From positions 186,001 to 250,000 of the forward strand of contig CAWEOT010000009.1 in the NCBI GenBank assembly GCA_963810775.1: 64,000 nt of DNA, in the 5' to 3' direction. Below the pieces are notes generated by a model, which ran no database searches, was not told the origin of the DNA, and worked only from the letters and a program-made list of their open reading frames with translations. Shown here piece by piece: positions 7,672 through 16,603 of the stretch; position 1 is the stretch's first letter, and each line of letters begins with the position of its first letter. This DNA comes from DATBVX01 sp963810775 (GTDB lineage Bacteria; Pseudomonadota; Gammaproteobacteria; Steroidobacterales; Steroidobacteraceae). The translations under genes and the position numbers were made by a program.

Positions 7672-8076
7672 ATGTTTTCGACGTTCCCCTGGCGCCTCCT
7701 CTTGCTCAAACTCGCCGCCCTTTTTTCGTTTTGTGGTGGGCCGCTCGTACTCGCAGATTTGCTGAAGACTCATATGCATAAGGACGTCGCCTTCGCAATC
7801 GCGTTCGCACCCAGCGTCGCACTGATTTTCGGTGTTCACTCACTATGGGAAGCGAAACCCGATCGCTGGGACAATGCCATGGTCTTGTTCGGCGCGGTTG
7901 GTGCAGCTGCGCTGGTAGGAATGAACGCGTTTGCGATATCTGAACTCATTGGTGGGCGCGACCGAGCCGACGAAGGACTGATAAGACTGGGAATCGGTGT
8001 TGGATTAGTGTTTGTCGCCTTCTACGCACGTGCGTCACATAAATTCTTCCAATTGCAGCGTAGTGCCGCCGCCTAA
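7672..8076 (+). CDS. Small integral membrane protein, unknown
   Basis: 134 residues with four hydrophobic segments: about residues 8-28, 40-58, 68-90 and 103-120. No family recognised. The ATG at 7672 lies only 3 bp after the R' box, so translation must rely on weak sequence or on an mRNA starting upstream. The stop codon lies in the next R''. Sole gene of its cassette. Confidence 0.65.
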   Translation: MFSTFPWRLLLLKLAALFSFCGGPLVLADLLKTHMHKDVAFAIAFAPSVALIFGVHSLWEAKPDRWDNAMVLFGAVGAAALVGMNAFAISELIGGRDRADEGLIRLGIGVGLVFVAFYARASHKFFQLQRSAAA

Positions 8077-8160
8077 CAACCGGTTGCAGAGGACCGTGAG
8101 GGATAAAGTGCTACAGATCTTCAAAGGTCAGTGCCCGGCCGGTGAACCGGGACGTTAGGC
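8071..8160 (+). other. attC, type A
   Basis: R'' GCCTAAC, R' GTTAGGC; arms slightly altered (ccggttgcagagg). Confidence 0.88.
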
Positions 8161-8178
8161 GACTATCAGGGTGGTTCT

Positions 8179-8841
8179 ATGTTCGTTGGACACTACGGCC
8201 CGAGCTTCGCCATCAAGTCGCTTCGCCCTGCAATCCCGCTGTGGCAACTGTTCATTGCCGTTCAACTCGTGGACGTGGTGTGGGCGGTACTGGTCCTCTT
8301 CGGTGTCGAGAAGGTTCGAATCGTCCCGGGGATTACGGCGTCGAATCCGCTCGATTTGTACTACATGCCCTATACCCACAGTTTGGTCGCGGCGATTTTC
8401 TGGTCGGTGGCCGCGGCGCTCGTCTTTTGGCTCTTGTCGCGCGTCATGACTCGCTCCGCAGCGGTGTGGATCGGGGTAGCCGTTTTCTCGCACTGGATTT
8501 TGGACTTTATAGTCCATCGGCCTGATCTACCTCTCTACGATGACACGCTGAAGGTCGGTTTGGGTCTCTGGAACTATCCCGTCGTCGCCCTCTCGCTCGA
8601 GGCGGCTCTTCTGTTTGGGGGCATGATCCTGTATCTCAGAGTGACTACGCCCATCAACGCGATTGGTCGCGTGGGCCCGCCGGTTTTTGGGGTTGTGATG
8701 CTTGCCATCCAGAGTTACATCTTCTTCGGCCCCCCGCCGGTCTCCCCAGCCGCTGCTGCGATTACGGCACTCGTTTCGTACGTCCTATTTGCAGTCTTGG
8801 CCGAGTGGCTTGCACGTCAGCGTCGGCAAACCGCTGCCTAA
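8179..8841 (+). CDS. Membrane-bound hydrolase-like protein (DUF457/YdjM-like)
   Basis: 220 residues with about six transmembrane segments. His/Asp pairs lie in positions typical of inner-membrane metal-dependent hydrolases of the YdjM/DUF457 kind: FVGHYG at the N-terminus, MPYTHSL in the middle and HWILDFIVHRPDLP after it. The role is unknown; a zinc-dependent membrane hydrolase is family-based inference. Sole gene of its cassette, and its stop codon is supplied by attC. Confidence 0.7.
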   Translation: MFVGHYGPSFAIKSLRPAIPLWQLFIAVQLVDVVWAVLVLFGVEKVRIVPGITASNPLDLYYMPYTHSLVAAIFWSVAAALVFWLLSRVMTRSAAVWIGVAVFSHWILDFIVHRPDLPLYDDTLKVGLGLWNYPVVALSLEAALLFGGMILYLRVTTPINAIGRVGPPVFGVVMLAIQSYIFFGPPPVSPAAAAITALVSYVLFAVLAEWLARQRRQTAA

Positions 8842-8923
8842 CAACGCGTTGGAGCAAACGCGAAAGGGATAAAGTGCCGGCATCCATCACACAGCAGCGC
8901 GTCGCTCAACGCGGACGTTAGGC
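8836..8923 (+). other. attC, type B
   Basis: R'' GCCTAAC, R' GTTAGGC. Confidence 0.9.
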
Positions 8924-8938
8924 CGCAGAGACAATCCT

Positions 8939-9328
8939 GTGAAGCGCACGTGGACGATCATTGGGGTACGCGATGTGCCGAGCAGCTTCCGGTGGTACCA
9001 GACGCTCTTCGGCCAGGCGGAAACTCGCCCGGGACATCCCGATTTCGGCCAGATTCTCGACTCGGATGGGACTGTTTTGCTCTGTCTCCATCAGTGGGGG
9101 GTAGAGGACCATCCCTCTCTAATGAGGCCCGACCACGGTTCGCCTGGCAACGGGCTCCTTTTGTTCTTCCGCGTGGACGACTTTGCCATGGCCTTGCGAC
9201 GGGCCCGTGCCTTGGTCACTCACCTCGAGGAGGAGCCGCATGTGAATTCGAACACTGAAACTCAAGAGTTCTCACTGCGAGATCCGGACGGTTACTACGT
9301 CACGATCAGTGCACTACCTGCGGCCTAA
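8939..9328 (+). CDS. VOC superfamily (glyoxalase/bleomycin-resistance-like) protein
   Basis: 129 residues from a GTG start. Paired beta-alpha-beta-beta-beta motifs of the VOC fold: the start TIIGVRDVPSSFRWYQTLFG and the closing FSLRDPDGYYVTIS, where the D-P-D-G-Y element precedes the metal-ligand strand. Members bind a metal or sequester a ligand; the substrate is not predictable. The stop codon lies in the following R''. Confidence 0.85.
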   Translation: MKRTWTIIGVRDVPSSFRWYQTLFGQAETRPGHPDFGQILDSDGTVLLCLHQWGVEDHPSLMRPDHGSPGNGLLLFFRVDDFAMALRRARALVTHLEEEPHVNSNTETQEFSLRDPDGYYVTISALPAA

Positions 9329-9367
9329 CAACCGGTTGCAGCGGCCCGTGAGGGATAGAGTGCCGGC
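9323..9367 (+). other. attC left half, type A, truncated
   Basis: R'' GCCTAAC, left arm and the start of the centre (ggatagagtgccggcc), then unrelated sequence. No matching right arm or GTTRRRY follows, so the site is truncated. Confidence 0.75.
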
Positions 9368-9720
9368 CCGTGGCCAATTCATTGCGGCGGAGGGGAGCAG
9401 TCACAGTATTCACTTGGACTCCCCGGATCTGGTCCGTCGAGTCATCCGTGAAATGTTGACCGAGATACGTGTTGGTCCATCGTTTCCAGACTCTCGGTAC
9501 CTGGGACTTCCGGCGGAACAATGATTGCGACAGTTGTGTCGCTTTTCTCAGAGACTTCATTGACAGGGCGGCGTCCCTACAGCATTTCTTCGTGAGTGCC
9601 ATGTCGGTGAGAGACGTTCACTTTGGAACCCGAGTATCCAAGATCGACAGCGACAAGTACGCCGATGACTACAAGGCTGTGTATCACCCACTTTCAATCC
9701 GGTGGACGAAAAGACTTGGC
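9368..9720 (+). other. Degenerate cassette with possible short ORF
   Basis: Between two truncated attC sites lies about 350 bp without a convincing gene. A frame at 9601-9726 (41 codons, MSVRDVHFGTRVSKIDSDKY) ends in the next R'' as cassette genes do here. It can be extended upstream to ATG 9469 (85 codons). The C-terminal end looks like a protein fragment; no family recognised. Confidence 0.35.
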
Positions 9721-9741
9721 GCCTAACAACCGGTTGCGGCC
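9721..9741 (+). other. attC stub, type A
   Basis: GCCTAACAACCGGTTGC followed at once by ggcc and the GTG start of the next gene. Only R'' and the first half of the left arm remain; it marks a junction between cassette and non-cassette DNA. Confidence 0.75.
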
Positions 9742-10923
9742 GTGAAAATACTAGTCGCTGGAGGCGGCATTGGTGGCCTGGCTGCCGCCATCGCGCTAGC
9801 TCAGCGGCAGTTCGAGGTGGAAGTCATCGAGCAGCAAGCCGAGCCGCGCGAGGTGGGGGCGGGAATCGCGATTGGCCCGAACGGCGCGAGGATTCTCACC
9901 TCGCTGGGAATCGACCCCGCTCTGGCGCCACTGAAGCACTCGCAGCGCGGCGTGCGGCTGCGACGCGGCAAGAGTGGACGGATCATCGTCCAAGGGACAA
10001 TCGACCCATCCTTCGAGGCTCGCTTCGGCGCGCGACCGTACAACCTGCATCGCGGCGATCTCCGGCGAGTGCTGATGGATGCAGCCCGCGCTTGCGCGAC
10101 CATCAAGATCCACCTGGGTCACCGCGTCGCATCTATCGCGCAAGAACCGAACCGCGTGTCTGTCGAGACGGAGCCGGGCATGCGGCTGACCGGCGATGCC
10201 CTGATCGGTGCGGACGGCATACACTCGGTCGTGCGCCGAACGATCGCCGGGCCCGATGCGCCGCGCTTCTCGGGTGAGGTCGTCTGGCGCGGGCTCGTGC
10301 GCCGCGCCCACCTGCCAACGGAATCCGGTACCGAATTCATGACGATCTGGTGTGGTACAGATCGCCACTTCCTCCAGTACCTCGTGCGCGGAGGCGACCT
10401 CCTCAACATCGGAGGCTTCGTCGAGTCAGAGGAATGGATGAGCGAATCGTGGACCGAGCCGGGCAGGAAGGAGGATCTTGCTCGCCTTTTCGCGACGTTC
10501 CATCCCACCGTCCGAGAGATCATCGACGCGGCCGACGAGTGCTTTGTGCAGGCGATATACGAGCGGACACCTCTAGTCGCCTGGTTCAATGGCCGAACCG
10601 CTCTCCTCGGCGACGCGTGTCACGCGATGCCGCCGCACATGGGTCAGGGAGCGGGAATGGCGCTTGAGGACGCGATTGTCCTGGCAAGGATGATCGCCGA
10701 GCATCAGCAAGACCTCGTCGGGGCATTTGCATCCTATCAGGCCAAGCGAGCGGATCGGGTAAAGCGTGTGGTAGCCGCAGTGCGCTCGATGGGCCGCATC
10801 TACAACGTCGGCAATCGCCTTCGGGGAGTCGCGTTGCATACGATGATGTTCGTCGCGAGCAAGCTGCGACCGCAGGTCGGGCCCTTCGATTGGGTGTCTG
10901 AATATGACGCTCTCTCTTCGTAG
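9742..10923 (+). CDS. FAD-dependent monooxygenase (salicylate hydroxylase-like)
   Basis: 393 residues, class A flavoprotein monooxygenase. The N-terminal dinucleotide motif G-G-G-I-G-G-L lies at residues 7-13, ALIGADGIHSVVR (the DG motif) near residue 155, and GD291ACHAMPPHMGQGAG the GD motif binding FAD ribityl. It would hydroxylate an aromatic or related compound using NAD(P)H and oxygen. The gene starts only about 20 bp into a broken attC, so its own promoter has been lost or lies in the neighbouring cassette. It begins a block without attC that runs to 14617. Confidence 0.88.
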   Translation: MKILVAGGGIGGLAAAIALAQRQFEVEVIEQQAEPREVGAGIAIGPNGARILTSLGIDPALAPLKHSQRGVRLRRGKSGRIIVQGTIDPSFEARFGARPYNLHRGDLRRVLMDAARACATIKIHLGHRVASIAQEPNRVSVETEPGMRLTGDALIGADGIHSVVRRTIAGPDAPRFSGEVVWRGLVRRAHLPTESGTEFMTIWCGTDRHFLQYLVRGGDLLNIGGFVESEEWMSESWTEPGRKEDLARLFATFHPTVREIIDAADECFVQAIYERTPLVAWFNGRTALLGDACHAMPPHMGQGAGMALEDAIVLARMIAEHQQDLVGAFASYQAKRADRVKRVVAAVRSMGRIYNVGNRLRGVALHTMMFVASKLRPQVGPFDWVSEYDALSS

Positions 10924-11040
10924 CCGTCGTGTTGCAGGCGGGAACCGAGTGCAGGCGAGGGGCGGGGTCTGTCCTGTTGTTTTTTCCGTGGGACATCTCT
11001 TGCAGTAAACGCAACGAATTTCCGAGATAAGGGGCGTGAC
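10924..11040 (+). repeat. Intergenic region with dispersed repeat
   Basis: The segment 10965-10991 (gggtctgtcctgttgttttt ttccgtg) recurs, with one base changed and a few missing, at 39960-39985, and more loosely at 48511-48540. It precedes the aldehyde dehydrogenase here and attC sites elsewhere. AGATAAGGGG at about 11025-11035 may serve the next gene as ribosome site. Confidence 0.5.
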
Positions 11041-12384
11041 ATGAGTCTGTACGCAGTGGTCGACCCCGCGACCGGGGACGTAGTGCAGGAGTACCCGACC
11101 GCGACCGACGAACAAATGGAGCAAGCGCTTGCCGCGGCGGCTAAGGCGCACCGCGAATGGTCGCGTAGCTCGACAGTGGCCGAGCGGGCTGCGCTGATCA
11201 AGCAGGTCGCCAAGCTGCATACCGAGCGGCGCGAGGAACTGGCCAAGATCATTCAGCGCGAGATGGGCAAACCGCTGGACCAGTCACTCGGTGAGGTGGA
11301 CTTCAGCGTCGCCATCTATGAGTACTACGCCGACAATGCCGAGAAGTTCCTCGCCGATGAGCCAATCGACTTGCTCCACGGTGAGGGCAGCGCCCTGATC
11401 CGCCGCAGTTCGGTCGGCGTGCTGATCGGGATCATGCCGTGGAACTACCCGTACTACCAGGTCGCGCGGTTCGCGGGCCCGAACCTCACGCTGGGCAACA
11501 CCATCATCCTCAAGCACGCACCGCAGTGCCCCGAGTCGGCCGCCGCGATGCAGCGGATCTTCACCGACGCCGGCTTCCCCGAGGGCGCCTACGTCAACGT
11601 GTATGCCACCAACGAGCAGATCGCCGAGGCCATCGCCGACCCACGGGTGCAAGGGGTCTCCCTCACCGGTTCGGAGCGTGCCGGCGCCGCCGTCGCCGAG
11701 ATCGCCGGCCGCAACCTCAAGAAGGTGGTGCTCGAGCTCGGTGGGTCCGATCCGTTCATCGTGCTGAGCTCCGACGATCTCGACTCCACCGTGGAGTCCG
11801 CCGTCGCGGGCCGCTTGGAGAACACCGGTCAAGCCTGCAACGGGGCCAAGCGCTTCATCGTCGCCGAGGACATCTATGACGAGTTCCTCGACAAGTTCAC
11901 CAAGAAGGTGCTGGAGAAGGCGGACAACCTGGCGCCGTTGTCGTCGGTCGCCGCCGCCGAACGGCTGGACGAGCAGGTGAGCCGGGCCGTGGACAACGGC
12001 GCGACCCTGGTCTCCGAAGGGCAGCGCAAGGGTGCGTTCTACCCGCCCGGTGTGCTGACGAACGTCTCGCCCGACTCGCCGTCGTACAAGGAGGAGCTGT
12101 TCGGCCCGGTCGCCACGGTCTACAAGGCATCCTCCGAAGAACAGGCCGTCGAACTGGCCAATGACACGCCGTTCGGGCTGGGGTCGTACGTTTTCACCAC
12201 CGATAAGGAACAGGCCAAGCGGGTCGCCGACCGGATCGAAGCGGGCATGGTGTTCATCAACGCGGTCGGCGCCGAAGGTGTCGAGCTGCCGTTCGGCGGT
12301 GTGAAACGGTCCGGCTTCGGCCGCGAACTCGGCAGGTTCGGCATCGACGAGTTCGTGAACAAGAAACTGATCCGCGTCGGCTAG
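11041..12384 (+). CDS. NAD(P)-dependent aldehyde dehydrogenase (succinate-semialdehyde DH-like)
   Basis: 447 residues, complete ALDH. Catalytic Glu232 is in LELGGSDPF and nucleophile Cys266 in GQACNGAKR. Cofactor-binding GIMPWNYPYY lies near residue 131 and a C-terminal PFGGVKRSGFGRELG closes the oligomerisation region. It would oxidise an aldehyde, most likely succinate semialdehyde or a similar compound, in the cytosol. Length is slightly short of the usual 455-480. Codon use and wording (NLAPLSSVAAAERLDEQV) resemble actinobacterial GabD-type enzymes, so lateral transfer is suspected but untested. Confidence 0.92.
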   Translation: MSLYAVVDPATGDVVQEYPTATDEQMEQALAAAAKAHREWSRSSTVAERAALIKQVAKLHTERREELAKIIQREMGKPLDQSLGEVDFSVAIYEYYADNAEKFLADEPIDLLHGEGSALIRRSSVGVLIGIMPWNYPYYQVARFAGPNLTLGNTIILKHAPQCPESAAAMQRIFTDAGFPEGAYVNVYATNEQIAEAIADPRVQGVSLTGSERAGAAVAEIAGRNLKKVVLELGGSDPFIVLSSDDLDSTVESAVAGRLENTGQACNGAKRFIVAEDIYDEFLDKFTKKVLEKADNLAPLSSVAAAERLDEQVSRAVDNGATLVSEGQRKGAFYPPGVLTNVSPDSPSYKEELFGPVATVYKASSEEQAVELANDTPFGLGSYVFTTDKEQAKRVADRIEAGMVFINAVGAEGVELPFGGVKRSGFGRELGRFGIDEFVNKKLIRVG

Positions 12385-12439
12385 GGGCTGTGACTGGTCG
12401 TTGAATGCGGGGCTGCGGCGGCTGCCATGAGGCGACTGG

Positions 12440-12529
12440 GTCGCCATCTTCGGGAATGCCGGCGGGGGAAAGTCGGCCCTGGCAAGGAAGCTGGCGGAGG
12501 TGACGCGATTGTCTAATTCTTCGCGCTGA
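12440..12529 (+). pseudogene. 5' fragment of a P-loop kinase gene
   Basis: This frame reads VAIFGNAGGGKSALARKLAE, a Walker A motif (GNAGGGKS) with the following helix. It matches the N-terminus of adenylate-kinase-like/topology-modulation P-loop proteins. It has no start codon in frame (a stop lies at 12428) and ends after 29 residues as it meets the convergent TolB/TPR gene. The rest of the gene is missing. Confidence 0.55.
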
Positions 12530-14306
12530 AGCCCAACTCGCGCACGAGGGTGTCATAGCGCGGGTCAGCTCGGAGCGGGTCGAGGATCGGATCGACGAAC
12601 ACGTTCCCCGTCAATCCGGGGTCGCGGATTTCCCGCGCCTTCGCGAGCCACCGGAACGCCTCGTCACGATCGCCGAGCCGGGCATTGATCTCGGCAAACT
12701 GGTAGGAAGCCGCCTCGCCGATGTTCTTCGCGTTCAGCATGGCCTTCATCTCCGCGCGCGCGAGGTCTTTCTGGTCTTTCGTGGCGAACACGAGGGCCCG
12801 GCCCGTCATGCGTTGCCATTGCACGCTCTCCAGGTCGAATTCGGCGAGCGCCTCGTCCGGCCGGCGCAGCATCAGCAGCGTGAACCCGAGCTGGCCGTGG
12901 ACCGTTGGGCGATCAGCAGCAAGCGCTACGGCGCGGCGCGCGGCGGCCTCCGCCTTGTCATACTGGCGGGCATTCTGCAGAGCCGACGACAGGGCCAGGT
13001 GCGCCTGCGGGGCCAGCGGGTCAAGCTCGATCGCCTTCTTGGCGGCTGCGATCGCCGCCTCGTGATTGCCGAGACTCGACTGGAAGCCCGCGTAGTTCTG
13101 CTGGACGTCAAAACTCCCCGGGTTGAGCTGAAGCGCGCGTTCCGCGGAGACCTTCGACGCTTCCAGGTCGAGATCGACGACTGCCTGGACGAAACTGAGT
13201 GAAAGGTAGCCCTCGGCCAGGTCGGGCGCGAGTTCGATGGCGCGCATGGCAGCGTCGCGCGATTGCCTGAAGCCGGTGTCATAAGGCAGGTAGGCGTTCG
13301 AGGCCATCGTGGAAAGCGTACCGGCCTTGCCGACATAAGCGCGGGCATAGCCCGGGTCGATGCGGATGGCCTCCTCGAACGCCGCGAGCGCCGCCTTCAA
13401 CGTGTCCTCGGCTTCACCCTTGTTCTTCTGGAACCGGCCCTGCAGATAGGCTTCGTAAGCCTCCGGCGCGTGCGTGCCACCTGTTTCCTGCACGGAAGTT
13501 TTCGGCTGCAGCAAGCGCACCTTCAGTGCATCAACGACCTCTTTCGAGATCTCGTCCTGCACTGCGAAGATGTCGTTCACATCGCGGTCGTAGGTCTCGG
13601 ACCACAGGTGCGAGCTGTCGGCGGCACGGATCAGCTGCGTCGTGATGCGCACACGGACTCCGGCCTTGCGCACACTTCCTTCGAGCACGTTGTCCACGTT
13701 TAGGTCGCGCGCGACCTCGGCGATCTTCGCGTCCTTGCCCTTGTAGGCAAAGGACGAAGTGCGCGCGATCACGCGCAGTCCCGGCACGTTGGCAAGCACG
13801 TTCAGGAGTTCTTCTGTGAGGCCGTCGGAGAAGTATTCGTTCGCCTTGTCTTCGCTCATGTTGACGAACGGCAGCACCGCGATCGACACGGGCGATGCGG
13901 AACCCGGCGGCACGGTCACCGCTGCTTGCGACGTGGTCGAGGGAGTGCTCGCCGTGCCGGCGTGACCGCGGAAGCGATCGGCTACAACCAGCCCGCCTGC
14001 GCAGACGAGCAGCACGATGACGATCAGGTCGAGCTTACGGGCCGTGCGCACCGTCACCGAGGTCTCTCGCGCGACTTCCTGCTCGCGCTTCAGGCCCTCT
14101 GGCGTGAGCTCGTAGACCCAGGCGAAGATCAGGACTAGCGGCAAGCCGAGGAGCAGCAGGGCGAAAAGTAGGCGAACGCCCCAAGGCGGGACGCCAAGCG
14201 CGCCGAACAGGAGGTCGCCGACCTGGAGAAGCACCCAGCTCGCGACGGCATAGAGGACAGCGACCCTTATGACGTTGCGGCGCTTGAGCTCGGAGTAGAA
14301 AGACAT
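12513..14306 (-). CDS. TolB-like/TPR membrane protein (adenylate-cyclase-associated type)
   Basis: 597 residues. N-terminal cytosolic MSFYSELKRRNVIRVA is followed by two close helices (about residues 15-62) and a third near 100-118. Then comes a FlgO/TolB-N-like domain (SPVSIAVLPFVNMSEDKANEYF through SETYDRDVNDIFAVQDEIS, about 140-265) and a C-terminal array of TPR repeats to the end. Such proteins are very common in Xanthomonadales/Steroidobacter relatives. The TolB-like part probably senses or binds a periplasmic partner and the TPRs bind proteins. ATG 14306 is chosen because MSFYSELKRRNV is the conserved start. It is transcribed against the array, consistent with non-cassette DNA. Confidence 0.85.
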   Translation of the reverse strand: MSFYSELKRRNVIRVAVLYAVASWVLLQVGDLLFGALGVPPWGVRLLFALLLLGLPLVLIFAWVYELTPEGLKREQEVARETSVTVRTARKLDLIVIVLLVCAGGLVVADRFRGHAGTASTPSTTSQAAVTVPPGSASPVSIAVLPFVNMSEDKANEYFSDGLTEELLNVLANVPGLRVIARTSSFAYKGKDAKIAEVARDLNVDNVLEGSVRKAGVRVRITTQLIRAADSSHLWSETYDRDVNDIFAVQDEISKEVVDALKVRLLQPKTSVQETGGTHAPEAYEAYLQGRFQKNKGEAEDTLKAALAAFEEAIRIDPGYARAYVGKAGTLSTMASNAYLPYDTGFRQSRDAAMRAIELAPDLAEGYLSLSFVQAVVDLDLEASKVSAERALQLNPGSFDVQQNYAGFQSSLGNHEAAIAAAKKAIELDPLAPQAHLALSSALQNARQYDKAEAAARRAVALAADRPTVHGQLGFTLLMLRRPDEALAEFDLESVQWQRMTGRALVFATKDQKDLARAEMKAMLNAKNIGEAASYQFAEINARLGDRDEAFRWLAKAREIRDPGLTGNVFVDPILDPLRADPRYDTLVRELGFSAKN

Positions 14307-14348
14307 ATCGGCCGCAGCATCATATCGGCGGCCAGCACAATCCGCCAT

Positions 14349-14617
14349 CGCGACGCCCGCCGCTAATCATCCCTGTCCGCCCGAAACAAGGCCATCAGTC
14401 ACTTGGTCGGCATGCATCCCCAATCACTTGCAGACGGTTCCGCGTCCAGCACGGTCATGCGCGCCACTTCACACCAACCCTCGGCGGGGCGAAACTCCAT
14501 TACGCAGCCCACCCCTCGATCTGGTGTGATCCAATCTGGTGTGATTCTGTCTGGCCGGCGGCGCCACACCCTCGGGGCTATCACGAAGAGTTCGGCCTTT
14601 CGATCACACGCAATGAC
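14349..14617. other. Gene-poor segment before an attC
   Basis: No convincing gene. The 12-mer atctggtgtgat occurs twice within 14519-14550 in direct orientation. A minus-strand frame reading MEFRPAEGWCEVARM down to 14399 might be the tail of a lost gene, but no family is recognised. Confidence 0.4.
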
Positions 14618-14701
14618 GCCTAACAACCGGCTGCAGGTCCGTGAGGATAAAGTGCCAGCATCCACTACGCATCGGCCGGCCGCTGAGCCGGGACGTTAGC
14701 C
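14618..14701 (+). other. attC, type A
   Basis: R'' GCCTAAC, R' GTTAGCC; left arm shortened (ccggctgcaggtccgtgagg). Confidence 0.87.
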
Positions 14702-14719
14702 AACAACTGGGTTCACCGC

Positions 14720-15466
14720 ATGGCCGACGTGATCATTGTGACCGGGGCTAGTCGAGGTATCGGAGCGGCGACGGCGCTGCTTGCTGCGCGGCGCGGGTAC
14801 TCTGTCTGCGTCAACTTTCGAGCCAATCGGGTGGCTGCCGACGGTGTGATCCGTGCAATCGAATCTGCAGGTGGGCGTGCGATCGGTATCGCTGCCGATG
14901 TCTCGAGTGAGCCAGATGTCGAGCGACTGTTCGAGACGTGCGATAGGGATCTAGGTCCGCCCACGGCGTTGGTGAACAACGCTGGAATACTCGAGAGGCA
15001 GATGCGAGTCGACGCTATGGACGGTGCACGTATCCAGCGGATCTTCGCGACCAATGTCATCGGTTCGTTTCTCTGCGCTCGGGAAGCGGTGCGTCGCATG
15101 TCAACCAAACGCGGCGGCCATGGCGGTGCCATTGTCAATGTATCGTCAGGCGCATCGCGGCTTGGCGCCCCGGGGGAGTATGTCGACTACGCAGCCTCGA
15201 AAGGGGCCGTGGATACGTTGACGATCGGATTGGCGAAGGAAGTTGCGGATGGGGGCATTCGCGTCAACGCGGTGCGTGCGGGATACATTCACACGGACAT
15301 GCACGCAAGCGGAGGAGAGCCCGCGCGTGTCGATCGCGTAAAGCAATTCGTACCGATGAAGCGTGGGGGAACCGCAAACGAAGTAGCTCAAGCCATATTG
15401 TGGCTTCTATCGCGCGACGCCTCGTTCACGACTGGTAGCTTCATCGATGTGACTGGTGGCAATTGA
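14720..15466 (+). CDS. Short-chain dehydrogenase/reductase (FabG-like)
   Basis: 248 residues, classical SDR. The cofactor motif is TGASRGIGAATALL (residues 8-21), followed by NNAGI near 90. The catalytic Ser is in IVNVSSGASRLG and the Y-x-x-x-K pair in YVDYAASKGAV. An arginine/asparagine after the second strand (NFRANR) suggests NADP(H). It would interconvert an alcohol and a ketone; the substrate is unknown. It is the only gene of its cassette and starts 19 bp after R'. Confidence 0.93.
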   Translation: MADVIIVTGASRGIGAATALLAARRGYSVCVNFRANRVAADGVIRAIESAGGRAIGIAADVSSEPDVERLFETCDRDLGPPTALVNNAGILERQMRVDAMDGARIQRIFATNVIGSFLCAREAVRRMSTKRGGHGGAIVNVSSGASRLGAPGEYVDYAASKGAVDTLTIGLAKEVADGGIRVNAVRAGYIHTDMHASGGEPARVDRVKQFVPMKRGGTANEVAQAILWLLSRDASFTTGSFIDVTGGN

Positions 15467-15481
15467 CATGTGTCGAACATC

Positions 15482-15568
15482 GTCTAACAACCGGTTGCAG
15501 CGCTCCGTGAGGGATAAAGCGCCAGCATTCAAATCACAGCGTCCGGGCGCTGGACCGGGACATTAGAT
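15482..15568 (+). other. attC, type A, altered R'
   Basis: R'' GTCTAAC. R' reads ATTAGAT instead of GTTRRRY, so the core GTT that IntI cuts is mutated; recombination at this site may be impaired. Confidence 0.8.
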
Positions 15569-15608
15569 CGACCTCGAGGTCCACCGTTACCGATCCAGGT
15601 ATTTGAAA

Positions 15609-16568
15609 GTGACGTCTTCTAGGTTCGTATCCTTTCAGTGTCTGGCATTGGTCTTGCTGGCGGCGGGACTCACGGAGGGCTGCGCGCCGATCGCCTCGGT
15701 GCCACCTGTATCGGACACTCCGGCGACAGGCCCGCAGACGCCGCTCTCGAAGGCCCACGTGAACGGCGTGGAGCTGCACTACCTCGACCGGGGCCAAGGC
15801 GAGCCGATCGTTTTCGTGCACGGCGGTCTCGCGGATTACCGAGAGTGGGACCCGGTTGCGAAACAGCTCATGAACGAGTACCGGACGATCATCTATAGCC
15901 GCCGCTACAACTTCCCGAACGACAATCCGCTTTCCGCGCCCGATCATTCGGCCATCGTCGAGGCCGCGGACCTCGCCGCGCTCAATCGGAATTTGAACCT
16001 TGGTGCGATGCATATCGTCGGCGTCTCGTATGGCGCGTACACCGCGCTCGAGTTGGCCCTTCGCGAGCCGCAAATGGTCCGCACCCTCACGTTGGTCGAG
16101 CCGCCTCTCATTGGATGGCTTCCGGAGTTGCCCAGCGGAGCGGCGCTGTTCGACGAGTTTTATGGCGGAATGTGGCAGGCGACTGGCAAGGCCTTCGAGC
16201 GCGGCGACCCGATGGGGGCTCTACGCATCTCGCTCGATTACTTCGTGGGTCCGGGCGGCATGGACAAGATCCCTCCGGAGTTTCGCTCGGCTCTGATCGC
16301 GAACATCCGCGAATGGCAGGCGCTCACGACCTCTCGCGACGCCTTTCCGCCGATCAGCCGGGAGCAGATCCGGAATCTGCAAGTCCCGGTGCTAATGTTG
16401 AGCGGCGGGGAAACCTATCCGATGCTGCGCCTCACCGATGACGAATTGGAACGGCAGCTTCAAAATGGACGGCGGCAGATCGTTCCGAACGGCACGCATG
16501 AGGTATGCAGCGAGCAGCCCACCCTGTGCGCGGTGGCCATTCGAGCATTCTTGGCCCAGGCGAGGTAG
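15609..16568 (+). CDS. Alpha/beta hydrolase, exported
   Basis: 319 residues from GTG 15609 (a TTG lies two codons earlier). The signal peptide has a lipobox-like end (LALVLLAAGLTEGC). The fold is marked by HGGLADYREWDPVAKQL near residue 75 and by the nucleophile motif G-V-S140-Y-G. A late histidine lies in IVPNGTHEVC. A secreted or lipid-anchored esterase or C-C hydrolase is plausible. This is the second exported hydrolase carried by the array and not closely related in sequence to the one at 4126. Confidence 0.87.
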   Translation: MTSSRFVSFQCLALVLLAAGLTEGCAPIASVPPVSDTPATGPQTPLSKAHVNGVELHYLDRGQGEPIVFVHGGLADYREWDPVAKQLMNEYRTIIYSRRYNFPNDNPLSAPDHSAIVEAADLAALNRNLNLGAMHIVGVSYGAYTALELALREPQMVRTLTLVEPPLIGWLPELPSGAALFDEFYGGMWQATGKAFERGDPMGALRISLDYFVGPGGMDKIPPEFRSALIANIREWQALTTSRDAFPPISREQIRNLQVPVLMLSGGETYPMLRLTDDELERQLQNGRRQIVPNGTHEVCSEQPTLCAVAIRAFLAQAR

Positions 16569-16603
16569 TCGGCGAGCGCATCGTTGGATCGTAAAGACGG
16601 ACG

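Noticed and set aside
11284..12447. Long minus-strand frame (387 codons) opposite the aldehyde dehydrogenase
   Set aside because: It is the antisense shadow of a fully conserved ALDH in high-GC DNA and has no family pattern.
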